The notes beneath the pieces were generated by a model. The model did not search any database and was not told where the DNA came from. It worked only from the letters and a program-made list of their open reading frames with translations. From Pelagomonas calceolata (taxonomy: Eukaryota > Sar > Pelagophyceae > Pelagomonadales > Pelagomonadaceae), in NCBI GenBank assembly GCA_918797485.1, contig CAKKNE010000002.1, positions 586,501 through 650,500 of the forward strand: a stretch of 64,000 bases of DNA, read 5' to 3'. Within the stretch, counting starts at the first letter, position 1, and each line of letters begins with the position of its first letter. This document shows, piece after piece, positions 37,571-46,085 of the stretch. A program made the position numbers and the translations under genes.

Positions 37571-37754
37571 TCGAGCTGCCCTGTGGCCTGCCTCGGCCAC
37601 AGGACAGCGCGGCAACGCTTGCCGTCCGCGCGCCGCTGCATGCAATTTGCTCGGTGCGCGCGGGTTCACTGCTTTTCGCGTCGACGGCGTTATGGGGCAG
37701 CAAAGGCCTCTGAAGACCACTCTCCCGCCGAACTAAGGGAAATAACCACGAAAA

Positions 37755-37836
37755 CCCGCTTCGGTCCGAAGGTCCACGCGGCGATCGCCGAGGAAATGTA
37801 TAAGACCATTTAGTGTTACACAGCACAATCAGTAGT
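37755..37836 (+). repeat. Right 82-bp flanking direct repeat of the 7.1 kb insertion
   Basis: It is the partner of 30594-30675. It contains a displaced copy of the last WWE-gene codons (GPKVHAAIAEEMYKTI and stop) and the genuine last codons of the 2OG oxygenase on the other strand. Confidence 0.9.
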
Positions 37837-39088
37837 ATTCCTTCACGCTGTCGGCGAGGAACTGGGCGAACGCGACGGGCAGGCGGGGCAGCCGCTTCGC
37901 GAGCGGCGGGATCGTCTCGCCGTAATCCACGAGCGCGTCGGCGCGCGCGCAGCCCCGCGGCACGTCCAGGGGCTCGTCCCAGGCGGGCTCGACGAAGAGC
38001 GCGAAGGCCTCCCGGGAGCACGAAGCGAGTTCGCCGGCCTGGACGGCGTGGGGCGTCGCCATGAGCGCCCCGGCCGTGAGGATCTGGGCCGCCTCGCCGA
38101 TCTGGAACAGCACCGACCCGCGCGGCGGCGCGACGCGGTGCTCGGCGCCGGACCGCGACAGGGCGGTGAGGCCGGCGCCCGGCGGGGCGGGAACCTCGCT
38201 GCCCGCCGCGTCGTAGAAGAGGGCCGGCGCGAGCGCCGTGATGATCGAGTTGTCGTTGTGCCAGCCGCACCAGGTGCCGGAGGCGTCGCGCGGGAAGTAG
38301 TGGAGCAGCCGCCCGACGTGCAGACGCGACCGGTCGACGACGGCCGACAGCGTCGTCTCGTAGGACACCCCGTGCTTCCTGAGCGCTCGCTCGGCGACGG
38401 CGTCGCAGCGCCGCAGCACGTGCCGCGACAGCGCGTGCAGGTCCCGCGACAGGTCCCGAAAGGCGTCCTCGAGCGAGTCGCCGAGCAGGTCCGGCGACGG
38501 CCACTGCGGTTCGGTCGTCGACTCGGGGTAGCGCTCCCGGAGGCTCGCGTCGTCAATATTGCTGTGGAGCCCGTTCGCGTACCAGCTCCCCTTCGCGACG
38601 TCCAGCTGGCCTCGGAACTTTTCCCGTCCGCGCGACCAGCCGGCGCAGTAGCATAGCTCGGGCCGCTCGTATCGTTTAAGGACGTCGTCCGGCAGCGTGC
38701 CGAGCTTCTGGCCGAGGCGCAGCAATCGCCGCCGTTTCTCAGTGAGTGACGGTGGAATGTTGGTCACGGCTAGCACGCCGAGGCCATTGGGACCGAACGC
38801 ACTGGCTACGGCCGCTTCGACAGCTTTTTCATCAGTGCTGTTGAGCAGGCTGTCGTAGTCTATGGTTTGAAGCACTGCTTCGGCTGCGCTGCTTGGTTCG
38901 CTCTTCACGGCCTCCGGTACTTGTTCTTCGGGCTCCTCGGGCGCGGCCGCCGCCGCGATCGCCTCGAGGGCCGCGTCGGTCGCGGCGTCTCTGGCTGCCG
39001 CCGGGCACCGTTCCAAGACATCGAACAGTTCCAGTATTAATTCTTCGCTGTTGTCCCCGGCTGCACTGCTTTTATCGAAGGCAGCCAT
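37829..39088 (-). CDS. Isopenicillin-N-synthase-like 2OG-Fe(II) oxygenase
   Basis: This 419-aa frame starts at ATG 39088. It has an acidic helical N-terminus (~60 residues), then the plant-type 2OG oxygenase layout: NGLGVLAVTNIPPSL (DIOX_N-like), a central helical part, then HNDNSIITALAP as the HxD iron ligands. ATPHAVQAGELASCSREAFALFVEP carries the distal His and the Arg-x-Ser/Phe-type 2OG site. The substrate is unknown; relatives act on small molecules and nucleobases. Its last three codons lie in the right copy of the 82-bp repeat, showing that it was the direct convergent neighbour of the WWE gene before the insertion. Confidence 0.75.
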   Translation of the reverse strand: MAAFDKSSAAGDNSEELILELFDVLERCPAAARDAATDAALEAIAAAAAPEEPEEQVPEAVKSEPSSAAEAVLQTIDYDSLLNSTDEKAVEAAVASAFGPNGLGVLAVTNIPPSLTEKRRRLLRLGQKLGTLPDDVLKRYERPELCYCAGWSRGREKFRGQLDVAKGSWYANGLHSNIDDASLRERYPESTTEPQWPSPDLLGDSLEDAFRDLSRDLHALSRHVLRRCDAVAERALRKHGVSYETTLSAVVDRSRLHVGRLLHYFPRDASGTWCGWHNDNSIITALAPALFYDAAGSEVPAPPGAGLTALSRSGAEHRVAPPRGSVLFQIGEAAQILTAGALMATPHAVQAGELASCSREAFALFVEPAWDEPLDVPRGCARADALVDYGETIPPLAKRLPRLPVAFAQFLADSVKEYY

Positions 39089-39246
39089 GGGTTAGGGGAT
39101 GCGTCGCTACCAGGCGTCACGCCTCGCACCGCTGCTCGAAGATTTCCACACGAGTGCACCGCTGCTCGAAGGCGTGCACACGGTGCTGCGAAATGCGAGA
39201 GATCACGCGTTGGAACGCTGGCCCGTTTTTTTCTTAAAGCCGGCGA

Positions 39247-39268
39247 GCTAGCGCCGTAAGACACTAGC
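39247..39268. promoter_or_regulatory. Palindromic CTAG element (reverse orientation)
   Basis: On the minus strand it reads GCTAGTGTCTTACGGCGCTAGC. It lies 159 bp upstream of the 2OG oxygenase ATG at 39088, in a 277-bp gap where the other flanking gene only ends. The element therefore also occurs at a one-sided promoter. Confidence 0.65.
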
Positions 39269-39365
39269 ATTCAATTATCTGCCTCAGCCTCAATTTTCTA
39301 GCCCTTTGCAAGTCGCAAGAGTGCGCAACTACAGGTAGAGAGTAAATACAAAACCATAAAAAACG

Positions 39366-40367
39366 TCAGAGCTCCCCGCCGTGGCCGGCCTCCGCCCCCA
39401 CCCTCTCGAAGGCGACCTTCTGCCAGTCGCCCCGATGCTTCCACCGCGCGAGGACGCGGCCCTGGTGCGTGTCCGCAAAAGTCCCGTAGTGCGTCTGCAG
39501 GAACAGCGTCTCGCCGTAGCACACCGCCGAGAGGGGGTGCGCGTCGAGCTCCTCGCCCTTGTGTATGATAAATTTCTGCCAGTCGCCCCGGTCCTTCCAC
39601 CGCGCGGCCAGCGGCGCGATCCCTCGGCCTTGGGGCGGCGGCGCGTCGATGTAGGCCGGGCCCTCGGCGCCCTCTCCGAGAAAATAGACGTAGTCGCCCG
39701 TCCACAGAGGCCCGGCCGTCCGATCCGACTCGACCTTCCAGATCTGGTGGTTCATGGTCCGGCTGTCGTGGGCGGCACTCAACAAACCGTCTTCTTGCGC
39801 GACCCAGGCCGGCGCGCCCTCGGAGCCGATAGCTCTCACGCGCACGACGTCGTCCACCAGCACGGGGTCGGCGCAGCCGTGGTGGTCGTGCTTCGCGCCG
39901 TAGTCACTATCCAACCGATGTAGATCATACAACTCCGGGTGCTCGATGATCGACGAGATCGTCCGTTTTACGGATCTATCTTTCGAGATCGCGACGTGCT
40001 GGTTGTAGCCCTTCCCTTCGTCGACGACCATCTGCCAGACCGTCTCCCCATTCTCATTCTCGACCCACCAGCGGTGGCCCTCGAAGGTCCCCGCGATGTA
40101 GGTTTGTTTGACATATCCTAAATCGGCCTGGTGCTTCCTCCCGACGCCGCCGTCCCACCACAACCGGTGGCCGCCGGCCACAGGTAAATAATTTGTGAAC
40201 GTGATCTTCACTTGTTTTTTGCCAGCGTCGGCGTGGCGCGAGTTCACCTCGCGCTTCTTGAGCGCCGCCGCGTGCTCGTGCGGGTCCTCGTGCTTGTTCA
40301 CGGCGGCCGTCGCGAGGAGCAGCGTGAGGAAGGTGGCGGGCAGCCGCATGGGTAGCGGCGCGGCCAT
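39366..40367 (-). CDS. Secreted protein with VHL-beta-like and beta-trefoil-like regions
   Basis: This 333-aa protein starts with a signal peptide (MRLPATFLTLLLATAAV). Residues ~50-115 (VKITFTNYLPVAGGHRLWWDGG...QTYIAGTFEGHRWWVENENGETVW) follow the von Hippel-Lindau beta-domain pattern: a strand, W-x-D, a QTY turn, and HRWWV. The rest carries paired segments ARWKDRGDWQKFII and ARWKHRGDWQKVAF plus IWKVESDRTAGPLWTGDYVYF, which suggest a fascin-like beta-trefoil. In the cytosol VHL-beta recognises hydroxyproline. A secreted version might recognise hydroxyproline-rich wall proteins, but that is speculation. Confidence 0.55.
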   Translation of the reverse strand: MAAPLPMRLPATFLTLLLATAAVNKHEDPHEHAAALKKREVNSRHADAGKKQVKITFTNYLPVAGGHRLWWDGGVGRKHQADLGYVKQTYIAGTFEGHRWWVENENGETVWQMVVDEGKGYNQHVAISKDRSVKRTISSIIEHPELYDLHRLDSDYGAKHDHHGCADPVLVDDVVRVRAIGSEGAPAWVAQEDGLLSAAHDSRTMNHQIWKVESDRTAGPLWTGDYVYFLGEGAEGPAYIDAPPPQGRGIAPLAARWKDRGDWQKFIIHKGEELDAHPLSAVCYGETLFLQTHYGTFADTHQGRVLARWKHRGDWQKVAFERVGAEAGHGGEL

Positions 40368-40582
40368 GCTGCACGCGTGGGGTGCGATCGGCTGTGGGTG
40401 TCAGCGGCTGTCGATTGCAGTCGGTGTGGGGGCGATTGACGCAGCCGCTGCCCGTGAACGCTGCCCGAGGACTCTCCGTCGAGCTATGCGTGCCACAGCG
40501 ACTCGCCTGCGGCCAGAAACGATTCCACAATGTGCTTTCTTCGCGGAGCTGCCTGTCACAGCCGAAAAATTTCACGTGTTTT

Positions 40583-40600
40583 CTAGTGTCTTACCGCTAG
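40583..40600. promoter_or_regulatory. Palindromic CTAG element, short-spacer form
   Basis: CTAGTGTCTTACCGCTAG lies 216 bp upstream of the ATG at 40367, in a 444-bp gap (40368-40811). The other flanking gene only ends there. No gene is seen in the gap. Confidence 0.6.
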
Positions 40601-40811
40601 TTCGCAAGTAGTTTCGGTTTTGGGGGGGCTAGCACCGTGTCACGATGAAGTAATTGAGCAAAGAAACCGCGAAACTGTCCAGCTAAGACGAAAGTAAACC
40701 ATTGTGAAAGACGCGGCCCGCGCCGCCCGCCGACCGAGGAATCGACCGTCGTGCACGAGAGTGCTCACTACGGCAAGGAAGTACCGACACATGGAGTTAC
40801 ACAAACAAACA

Positions 40812-43800
40812 CTACTGCGGGCCGATGTGGTGCCGCGGCCGCCGAGGACGACGAGGAGGAGGAGGCTTCCGAGGCTCCTCGCCGCCGTGGTGGCCCCGCC
40901 TCTCAACACCCTTCTTCGGCGGCTCGCGGCGCCGCAGCACGGCCGCGACCTGGCGGAAGGCCTTCGGGAGGGGCGGCCGGAACAGCGCCATGCGCACCTC
41001 CGTCGCCACCGCCAACGTCTCCTCGAGGTTCACGACGCCGTGCCCCCACATCTCCGGGACGACCGCGACGTCGCCGGCCCGCTGCACGCATGTTAATGGA
41101 GAAGGCTGGCCGTCTTTTTCTAGTTCAGAGCGGTCGTCCTCGTCCCATTTTCGGATCTGTTCGTTCGACATCAACGCATAAGCCGGCGGGTAGACCAACC
41201 ACTTTTTAGCACCATAAACGCACGCGTTCCAGGCCGTGTTGTGAAAGTGCTGCGGCGCGCCGCTCGCGGGCCCGCCCAGCGCCCACTGGAGGTTCACGAA
41301 GGGCCAGGCGCGGTCGTAGGGGTCCTCCGGCACTTTTGAGTCGTGGGAAGCCCACCTGTCTTCATATTTGAGAGGAGCGTGCCGCTGACTGGGCGTGTGC
41401 CGGTGCGCGTCGAAGGCCGACGCCGCCTCGAAGGCGCCGTACAACGACGGTGGAGTTGGGGATTGTGAAGGGTCGACGAACCACGACTCGGTGTCGTGTA
41501 TCCTATCCTTGGGGGGCATCTTCGCCACGGGGTGGCCCCGAAATACATACCAGGGGTAGCGTTCATTGTCAAGTGACGTCTTGTGCGAGGCCATATCGCT
41601 CACATAGTGGCGAAGGGCCATATCCCTTTGCACCTCGTGGTGGCCGTCGGCGTGCGCACTGAACTTCGTCGCGTAGGGGATCGCGCTCACCGTGACCGTC
41701 GACGCGCCGTGCGCTTGGAGGAGCTTGTCCCGCGTCATCTCGTCCAGAGCCCAGGTCTCGTCTATGAGACCTCTGATGACAAAAGGCCGGTTCTGCGCGA
41801 GTCTAGCCAATATCTCTGCAGAAGAAGCGTCCTTTTCTAGAATTTCAAAGTCGCACTCCCGGTAGGCTTTGTTGAGCGCCGCGTCCGACTTTGGAGGGGA
41901 GCCTTTGCCATACAGCAGCTCGGAGAGCTCCGCTCGCGACGCTGTTTCCCAGCCGCCTCGGCCTCGCTCGCCGGCCGCGTCCGGCGCGTCTTCACTAGCA
42001 TTGTCCGGCGCGTCCATCGATGCGGAGCCGTCGTCGCCGATCTCGTCGGCGGGGTCGCTCCGGAGCAATCCACCTAATAACCGCGACAGGCGCCTCCTCA
42101 GCACCTCGGGCGCGTCGGCCTCGGTCGCATCATTAACGACCGCATTCACGTCATCGTCCTCGGCCTTGAACGGGAGGGACGCCCTTAACGGCGCGCCCTT
42201 GCCCCCCGCGAGCATGGATAGGTCGTGGCCGTGGCCGTCCTTGATCTTGGGGTCCGCGCCGCGCTCCAATAAAGCGACGACGCTTCTGCCTTGCCCATGT
42301 AACGCCGCGACGTGGAGCGGCGTTGACATATGAGGCGCATCTCGTATGTCCAGGTCCGCCCCGCCCTCGGAAAGAGCTATCAACGCATCTCCAAACCCCG
42401 CCGCGGCACAATAATGCGCCGGCGTCCGCCCTAGACCATCAAGCGCGTTCGGGTCGCCGCCGTGTGCGAGTAGTAGGCGCACGACCCGTAAAGCAGCACC
42501 ACCTAACGCCTGTCTTATGTGGAGCTGGCCGTAGGTCGTGTCCCCCTTGTGTTGCAGGACGCGGTGGCCCAACGACGAACTACCGCGCTCGATCGCCTTG
42601 TCCAACGGGTGCCCCGTGTTCGCTAACAACGCGAAGACAAACGAATGCTTCATGGAGTCGCCCCAGGTCATGGTCTGGCAGGCCACGTGCAAGGGGGACG
42701 CGCCCGGGCCCTTCCCGAGGCCCTCCGTCGCGTTCGCGTCCAAGCCGTGGTCCAGGAGGACCTTGAGGACCGGCTCATCTAAAGTTAATGCAGCAACTGA
42801 AAGGACGTCGCCGACGTTGGTTACGGCCCCGTCCTTGAGGTATTCGGCAACACCATGAGCGTCGCCCGCCGCGACCAAAGCAACGAGGCTCTGCTGCTGC
42901 GGTGGAGGGGGCTTTGGCTTGCCGCGTTGGGCGCGATCGTCCAGCTTGTGCCTCGCGACGTCCTCGCTCGAGACGCCGCCGCCGCCGGTCTCGACGTCCT
43001 TCCACAAAAATTTCTCGTCGTCCAGTAACGACGCGAGGCGTTCGTTGAGCGGCCGGAAGAAGGCCCGCAACACCGTTGACGTGTCGGCGCGCATCGGCGG
43101 CCGCTCCGCCTTCGCGCCGTTCGCCCGAGCTTCTACGACCTCCTCGTCTAAGGAACGGGCCACGCTCGCGTCCAGATTCAAGAAAGCATAGACTCGACCG
43201 AGCTCGTCCCTCAAACCAGCGTCGTCCTGCCTATCTTCCAACCTTAGTACAAGTAGTTGAGAGCGGGGATACGCATCGAGCCACCGCCCGACGAACGCCG
43301 CGTAGACCGACGCCCCCAGCCGCCCTCTTCCATTAAGTCCGAAGTGCATGCGGTCATAAACACAAGTTTGAACCGCTTCGAGGGACCACTCGTACCTCGG
43401 GTTGACGTTCTGTTGCTGCTCGAAGGCGTCGAAGCACAGCTCCAACGCCTTGACGTCCTTGAGAATTTTCGAGTGGAAGTCGTCGGCCGACTGGAGAGGT
43501 TGCTGCTTGCCTTTTATGGGCCGGCCCGCCACGCCTTCCGACGTGAGGAACCAGTAGTCGGAGTAGGTCCTGCGGGAAGGTTCGGCGAGCGAGACGATGA
43601 GCTTGGCTTCTGGTACCATAAAATGTAAAAGTTGGGGCACGGGCACCATCTTCGAGTCGACGCCGTCGTGGCGCTGCGTCGACCACCAGAGCGTGTGGGG
43701 CCCGCCGTCGAGCACGGTCAGCGCCTCGCCGGCCTGGATCCGCCTGGACACGTCCCGGTGGCTCCTACTAAATTCGTCGAGGCGCGTGTGCGCATCTATA

Positions 43801-44486
43801 TAACCCTCGCGCGGCGCGCCGAACTCGCCTCTCGTAAAAAATCTCGTTTCCTTCCGCCGCGCGGCCGCCGCGGATGGATGGGAAGTGACGAGCCGCCACA
43901 AATCCGACGTGCCGGCCTTCGGCGCACCTAACAAATAGACGCGCGGGACGCAGCTCAACTCAGAATCGATCGTGTAGCAGAACGACCCCGGCGTCTCCTT
44001 CTCGTGCGCGCGCGCCGCGTCTACGTCCGCCGCGAGCGCCGGGTGCCTTTCCCTAATTTGGGCTTCATCAAAATCAACGAGGTCCGCCGGCCAGCCTACC
44101 GTTGAATCGTCGTCGAGGCCGAGGGCGCTTCCGATAACGTGCGTGCTCGGCTTTGGGCGCGGCGGCGGCGGCGGTGGACCTGTATTGTCGACGGCCACAA
44201 CCGTGGGCGTCAGGCCGGAGATGCGCGCGGCGAGCGCCACCGCGAGGCCGGCGTGGACGAGCAGCGCCGCCGGGCGGGCGCCCGGCCGCGCGCGCTCGAC
44301 GCCCAGGCCGGCGACGCCGCCGGCGACGAGGCGCCAGTCGCCGAGCGCGTAGCCGAGCGCGAGGCACGCGGTGCTGAGGGCGTAGCAGCACAGCACGAGG
44401 AGGATCGTGCCCCGCCGGCGCTTCCGCCGCTCGCGCGGGTGCGGCGCCCTCCGCGTCGGCAGCGCTTGGCGTCTGGAACGCATCAT
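40812..44486 (-). CDS. Sulfotransferase - ankyrin - JmjC/cupin fusion protein
   Basis: A GTG lies upstream in frame; ATG 44486 (MMRSRRQALPT) is chosen, giving 1224 aa. A type-II anchor (GTILLVLCCYALSTACLALGYAL, ~24-46) places it in the Golgi or secretory pathway. A sulfotransferase domain at ~180-470 has the PAPS loop VYLLGAPKAGTSDLWRL and the 3'-phosphate block LIVSLAEPSRRTYSDYWF. Four to five ankyrin repeats follow (~530-770: DGLGRTPAHYCAAAGFGDAL, STPLHVAALHGQGRSVVALL). A JmjC/cupin-type domain at ~895-1165 has PFVIRGLID, QHFHNTAWNACVYGAKKWLVYPP and the distal His in VVPEMWGHGVVNL. The one frame is continuous, so the fusion is not an assembly of neighbours. The hydroxylase part resembles JMJD-type protein hydroxylases. 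Confidence 0.82.
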   Translation of the reverse strand: MMRSRRQALPTRRAPHPRERRKRRRGTILLVLCCYALSTACLALGYALGDWRLVAGGVAGLGVERARPGARPAALLVHAGLAVALAARISGLTPTVVAVDNTGPPPPPPRPKPSTHVIGSALGLDDDSTVGWPADLVDFDEAQIRERHPALAADVDAARAHEKETPGSFCYTIDSELSCVPRVYLLGAPKAGTSDLWRLVTSHPSAAAARRKETRFFTRGEFGAPREGYIDAHTRLDEFSRSHRDVSRRIQAGEALTVLDGGPHTLWWSTQRHDGVDSKMVPVPQLLHFMVPEAKLIVSLAEPSRRTYSDYWFLTSEGVAGRPIKGKQQPLQSADDFHSKILKDVKALELCFDAFEQQQNVNPRYEWSLEAVQTCVYDRMHFGLNGRGRLGASVYAAFVGRWLDAYPRSQLLVLRLEDRQDDAGLRDELGRVYAFLNLDASVARSLDEEVVEARANGAKAERPPMRADTSTVLRAFFRPLNERLASLLDDEKFLWKDVETGGGGVSSEDVARHKLDDRAQRGKPKPPPPQQQSLVALVAAGDAHGVAEYLKDGAVTNVGDVLSVAALTLDEPVLKVLLDHGLDANATEGLGKGPGASPLHVACQTMTWGDSMKHSFVFALLANTGHPLDKAIERGSSSLGHRVLQHKGDTTYGQLHIRQALGGAALRVVRLLLAHGGDPNALDGLGRTPAHYCAAAGFGDALIALSEGGADLDIRDAPHMSTPLHVAALHGQGRSVVALLERGADPKIKDGHGHDLSMLAGGKGAPLRASLPFKAEDDDVNAVVNDATEADAPEVLRRRLSRLLGGLLRSDPADEIGDDGSASMDAPDNASEDAPDAAGERGRGGWETASRAELSELLYGKGSPPKSDAALNKAYRECDFEILEKDASSAEILARLAQNRPFVIRGLIDETWALDEMTRDKLLQAHGASTVTVSAIPYATKFSAHADGHHEVQRDMALRHYVSDMASHKTSLDNERYPWYVFRGHPVAKMPPKDRIHDTESWFVDPSQSPTPPSLYGAFEAASAFDAHRHTPSQRHAPLKYEDRWASHDSKVPEDPYDRAWPFVNLQWALGGPASGAPQHFHNTAWNACVYGAKKWLVYPPAYALMSNEQIRKWDEDDRSELEKDGQPSPLTCVQRAGDVAVVPEMWGHGVVNLEETLAVATEVRMALFRPPLPKAFRQVAAVLRRREPPKKGVERRGHHGGEEPRKPPPPRRPRRPRHHIGPQ

Positions 44487-44660
44487 TTTGCTTGCTTGGC
44501 GCCTGCTCGACGGCGCGGCGGCTGCGGTTCTCTGATTGCGCGACTTGGCTGTAGCCAGCACTCGTCTGGATGTAAAAGCGGCGTGCCGGTGGCCACAAGA
44601 GCCACGCTCGGCCGCCCGTGAGCTAGCCTTGCTGGTGTCGATTGTGGCTTGCTAGGGATG

Positions 44661-44684
44661 CCTAGTGTCTTACATGCCGCTAGG
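44661..44684. promoter_or_regulatory. Palindromic CTAG element, full form
   Basis: CCTAGTGTCTTAC, ATGC, CGCTAGG lies between the divergent fusion gene and IMP3, 175 and 223 bp from their ATGs. The outer bases changed as a pair (G-C to C-G), so the palindrome is kept. The 420-bp gap (44487-44906) holds no other gene; the frame upstream of IMP3 is open by chance. Confidence 0.7.
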
Positions 44685-44906
44685 CCAGTGCGGCGGCCGT
44701 GGCAAAGGACTGCTTGCTCTTACGTTGTACGCGCTTGGTCTCAGATAGCTGAGAATCCAGCGATTCAACGAGTTGCCAAAAATTCCTGCTGCATTTCCTG
44801 CTCACGGCTCATAAAACACACTTGCAGTCTTGCAGAGCATCGCCGCCTTCATAACTACCGCATAAATCGACGCGGTTTTCCGCCAGCGTGCGCAGCCGAC
44901 GCAGCA

Positions 44907-45455
44907 ATGAAGCTCAAGCACCACCAGCAGAAGCTCCTGCGCAAGGTCGACTTCCTCAGTTGGAAGGGCGACAACACGCTCCGCGAGGCGGCGGTCATGC
45001 GCCGCTACCACGTTACTGGTAGAGAGGACTACGTCAAGTATTCGAGATTAGTAGGGCAGGTCACGGCCTTCGTCGCCAAGCTCAAACAACTGAAACCGGA
45101 CGACGAGCAGCGCGCCGATTTATCGGGCCAACTACTACGGAAGCTCTACGCCATGGGTCTGGTGGATTCCGAGTCGTCGCTCGCCAAGGCCGAGAAGGTC
45201 ACGGTGTCGTGCTTCTGCCGGCGGCGCCTGCCCGTGGTGCTGGTGCGGCTGAAGATGGCGCCGTCCGTCAAGGAGGCGTCGAGATTCGTGGAGGACGGCG
45301 ACGTGCGCGTGGGCCCGCGCGTCGTGAGGGACCCGGCCTTCCTCGTCACCAGGTCCATGGAGGACTTCGTGACGTGGGCCGGCGACGCGTCCCAGAAGCG
45401 GCACATTGCCCGGTACTCGAACAAGCTCGACGACTTCGATCTGCTCCAACTCTAG
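44907..45455 (+). CDS. IMP3: IMP3, U3 snoRNP component (S4 domain)
   Basis: The open frame runs further upstream, but homology starts at ATG 44907 (MKLKHHQQKLLRKVDFLSW), giving 182 aa, the normal IMP3 size. Diagnostic blocks are RREDY-like GREDYVKYSRLV, LLRKLYAMGLV, and SCFCRRRLPVVLVRLKMA. The S4-type RNA-binding part is FVEDGDVRVGPRVV, and the near-invariant DPAFLVTRSMEDFVTW follows, ending in DDFDLLQL. IMP3 joins U3 snoRNA to the pre-18S rRNA in the nucleolar small-subunit processome. It is divergent from the sulfotransferase-JmjC gene and shares its promoter gap. Confidence 0.95.
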   Translation: MKLKHHQQKLLRKVDFLSWKGDNTLREAAVMRRYHVTGREDYVKYSRLVGQVTAFVAKLKQLKPDDEQRADLSGQLLRKLYAMGLVDSESSLAKAEKVTVSCFCRRRLPVVLVRLKMAPSVKEASRFVEDGDVRVGPRVVRDPAFLVTRSMEDFVTWAGDASQKRHIARYSNKLDDFDLLQL

Positions 45456-45470
45456 GGCGTGCGGTCACGG

Positions 45471-45530
45471 AGCCCCCGCGGCGGTCGTGGTGGCTAGGCG
45501 TTCTAGCTCGAAGCAAAGCGACTCTTAAGA
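45471..45530. other. CTAG palindrome at a convergent 3' junction (copy 1)
   Basis: Between the stops of IMP3 and the HisI-like gene is CCCGCGGCGG, then GGCTAGGCGTTCTAGCTCGAAG. A close relative occurs at 51406-51455 in another convergent gap. The inverted arms are CTAG...CTAG around GCGTT. It is a possible terminator or 3'-end signal; function is inferred from position only. Confidence 0.45.
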
Positions 45531-45539
45531 TATGTGTGG

Positions 45540-46085
45540 TTAGTTCCTCGCCGCCCCGAAGAGCCACGTAGGCAAACGCGGAGCCTTCGCCTTCGAGAGC
45601 AGGAAGCCGAGGAGGAAGGCCCCGAAGACGGCCTCGGGGCTGTATCCCACAGACTTGGGCGACGGCCGCTTCACGAGCCACGCGTCGCCCTCCAACGCGC
45701 GGTAGAAGCACGACCGCCGCGTGCGCCCGTCGGGGCCCCGCGTGTGGCACGCGCCCGTCCGCCGCGGCTTGACGAGATACAGTAAGGAGTTCTGCTCGCA
45801 GTTCACGCGGATCTCGACCAAATCCAACACGTCGCCCGACGTCTCGCCCTTGATCCAGAGCTTGCGCCGCGACGTGCTCCAGAGCACGCAGACGCCGCGC
45901 CGCCGCGCCTCGGCGAGCGCGTGCTCGTTCGCGTACGCCAGGATCAGCATCTCGCGCGTGTCCGCGTCCTGGACCGCCACGGGCACAACATCATCACCGC
46001 ACGTCGCCACCTTGTGCAGCTTGCGCCAGTCGAGCATGAGCTCGCAGCCCTCCTCGAGCTGGTGGTGATCATCGCGCCGGCCCAT
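45540..46085 (-). CDS. hisI: HisI-like phosphoribosyl-AMP cyclohydrolase domain protein
   Basis: This 181-aa protein matches HisI over residues ~17-130: LDWRKLHKVATCGDDVVPVAVQDADT, MLILAYAN, LWSTSRRKLWIKGETSG, and the zinc Cys block GACHTRGPDGRTRRSCFYR. HisI opens the ring of PR-AMP in histidine synthesis and needs Zn (three Cys) and Mg (acidic DCDxD). Here that segment reads NCEQN. The Zn cysteine is kept, but the acidic residues are N, E and N. The C-terminal ~45 residues form a hydrophobic tail (AVFGAFLLGFLLSKAKAP), unusual for HisI. It could be an active divergent enzyme or a repurposed fold. Confidence 0.8.
   Translation of the reverse strand: MGRRDDHHQLEEGCELMLDWRKLHKVATCGDDVVPVAVQDADTREMLILAYANEHALAEARRRGVCVLWSTSRRKLWIKGETSGDVLDLVEIRVNCEQNSLLYLVKPRRTGACHTRGPDGRTRRSCFYRALEGDAWLVKRPSPKSVGYSPEAVFGAFLLGFLLSKAKAPRLPTWLFGAARN

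Larger units (their letters stand above)
30676..37754 (-). mobile_element. Unclassified ~7.1 kb insertion carrying two large genes
   Basis: The segment lies between two 82-bp direct repeats, each a copy of the 3' junction of two convergent host genes. The host genes on both sides stay intact. Two large minus-strand genes fill it, spaced 20 bp apart. There are no terminal inverted repeats next to the direct repeats. No transposase, reverse transcriptase, integrase, polymerase or capsid motif was recognised, so the class is unknown. The protease content (OTU and Ulp1) is of a kind often seen in large mobile elements. Both genes look whole. Two mismatches in 82 bases suggest a fairly recent event. 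Base composition looks less GC-biased than in the neighbours. A site-specific integration or a segmental duplication could both explain it. Confidence 0.6.

Noticed and set aside
30676-37754. Assignment of the insertion to a known virus-like or transposon family
   Set aside because: No capsid, polymerase, integrase or transposase motif and no inverted ends were recognised. The protease modules alone do not define a family.
37011-38504. 497-aa minus-strand frame crossing the right 82-bp repeat
   Set aside because: It overlaps two better supported genes in another frame, and its composition is that of a frame-shifted shadow.
44649-44906. 86-codon N-terminal extension of IMP3
   Set aside because: IMP3 homology and normal size start at ATG 44907, and the extension covers the promoter element at 44661-44684.
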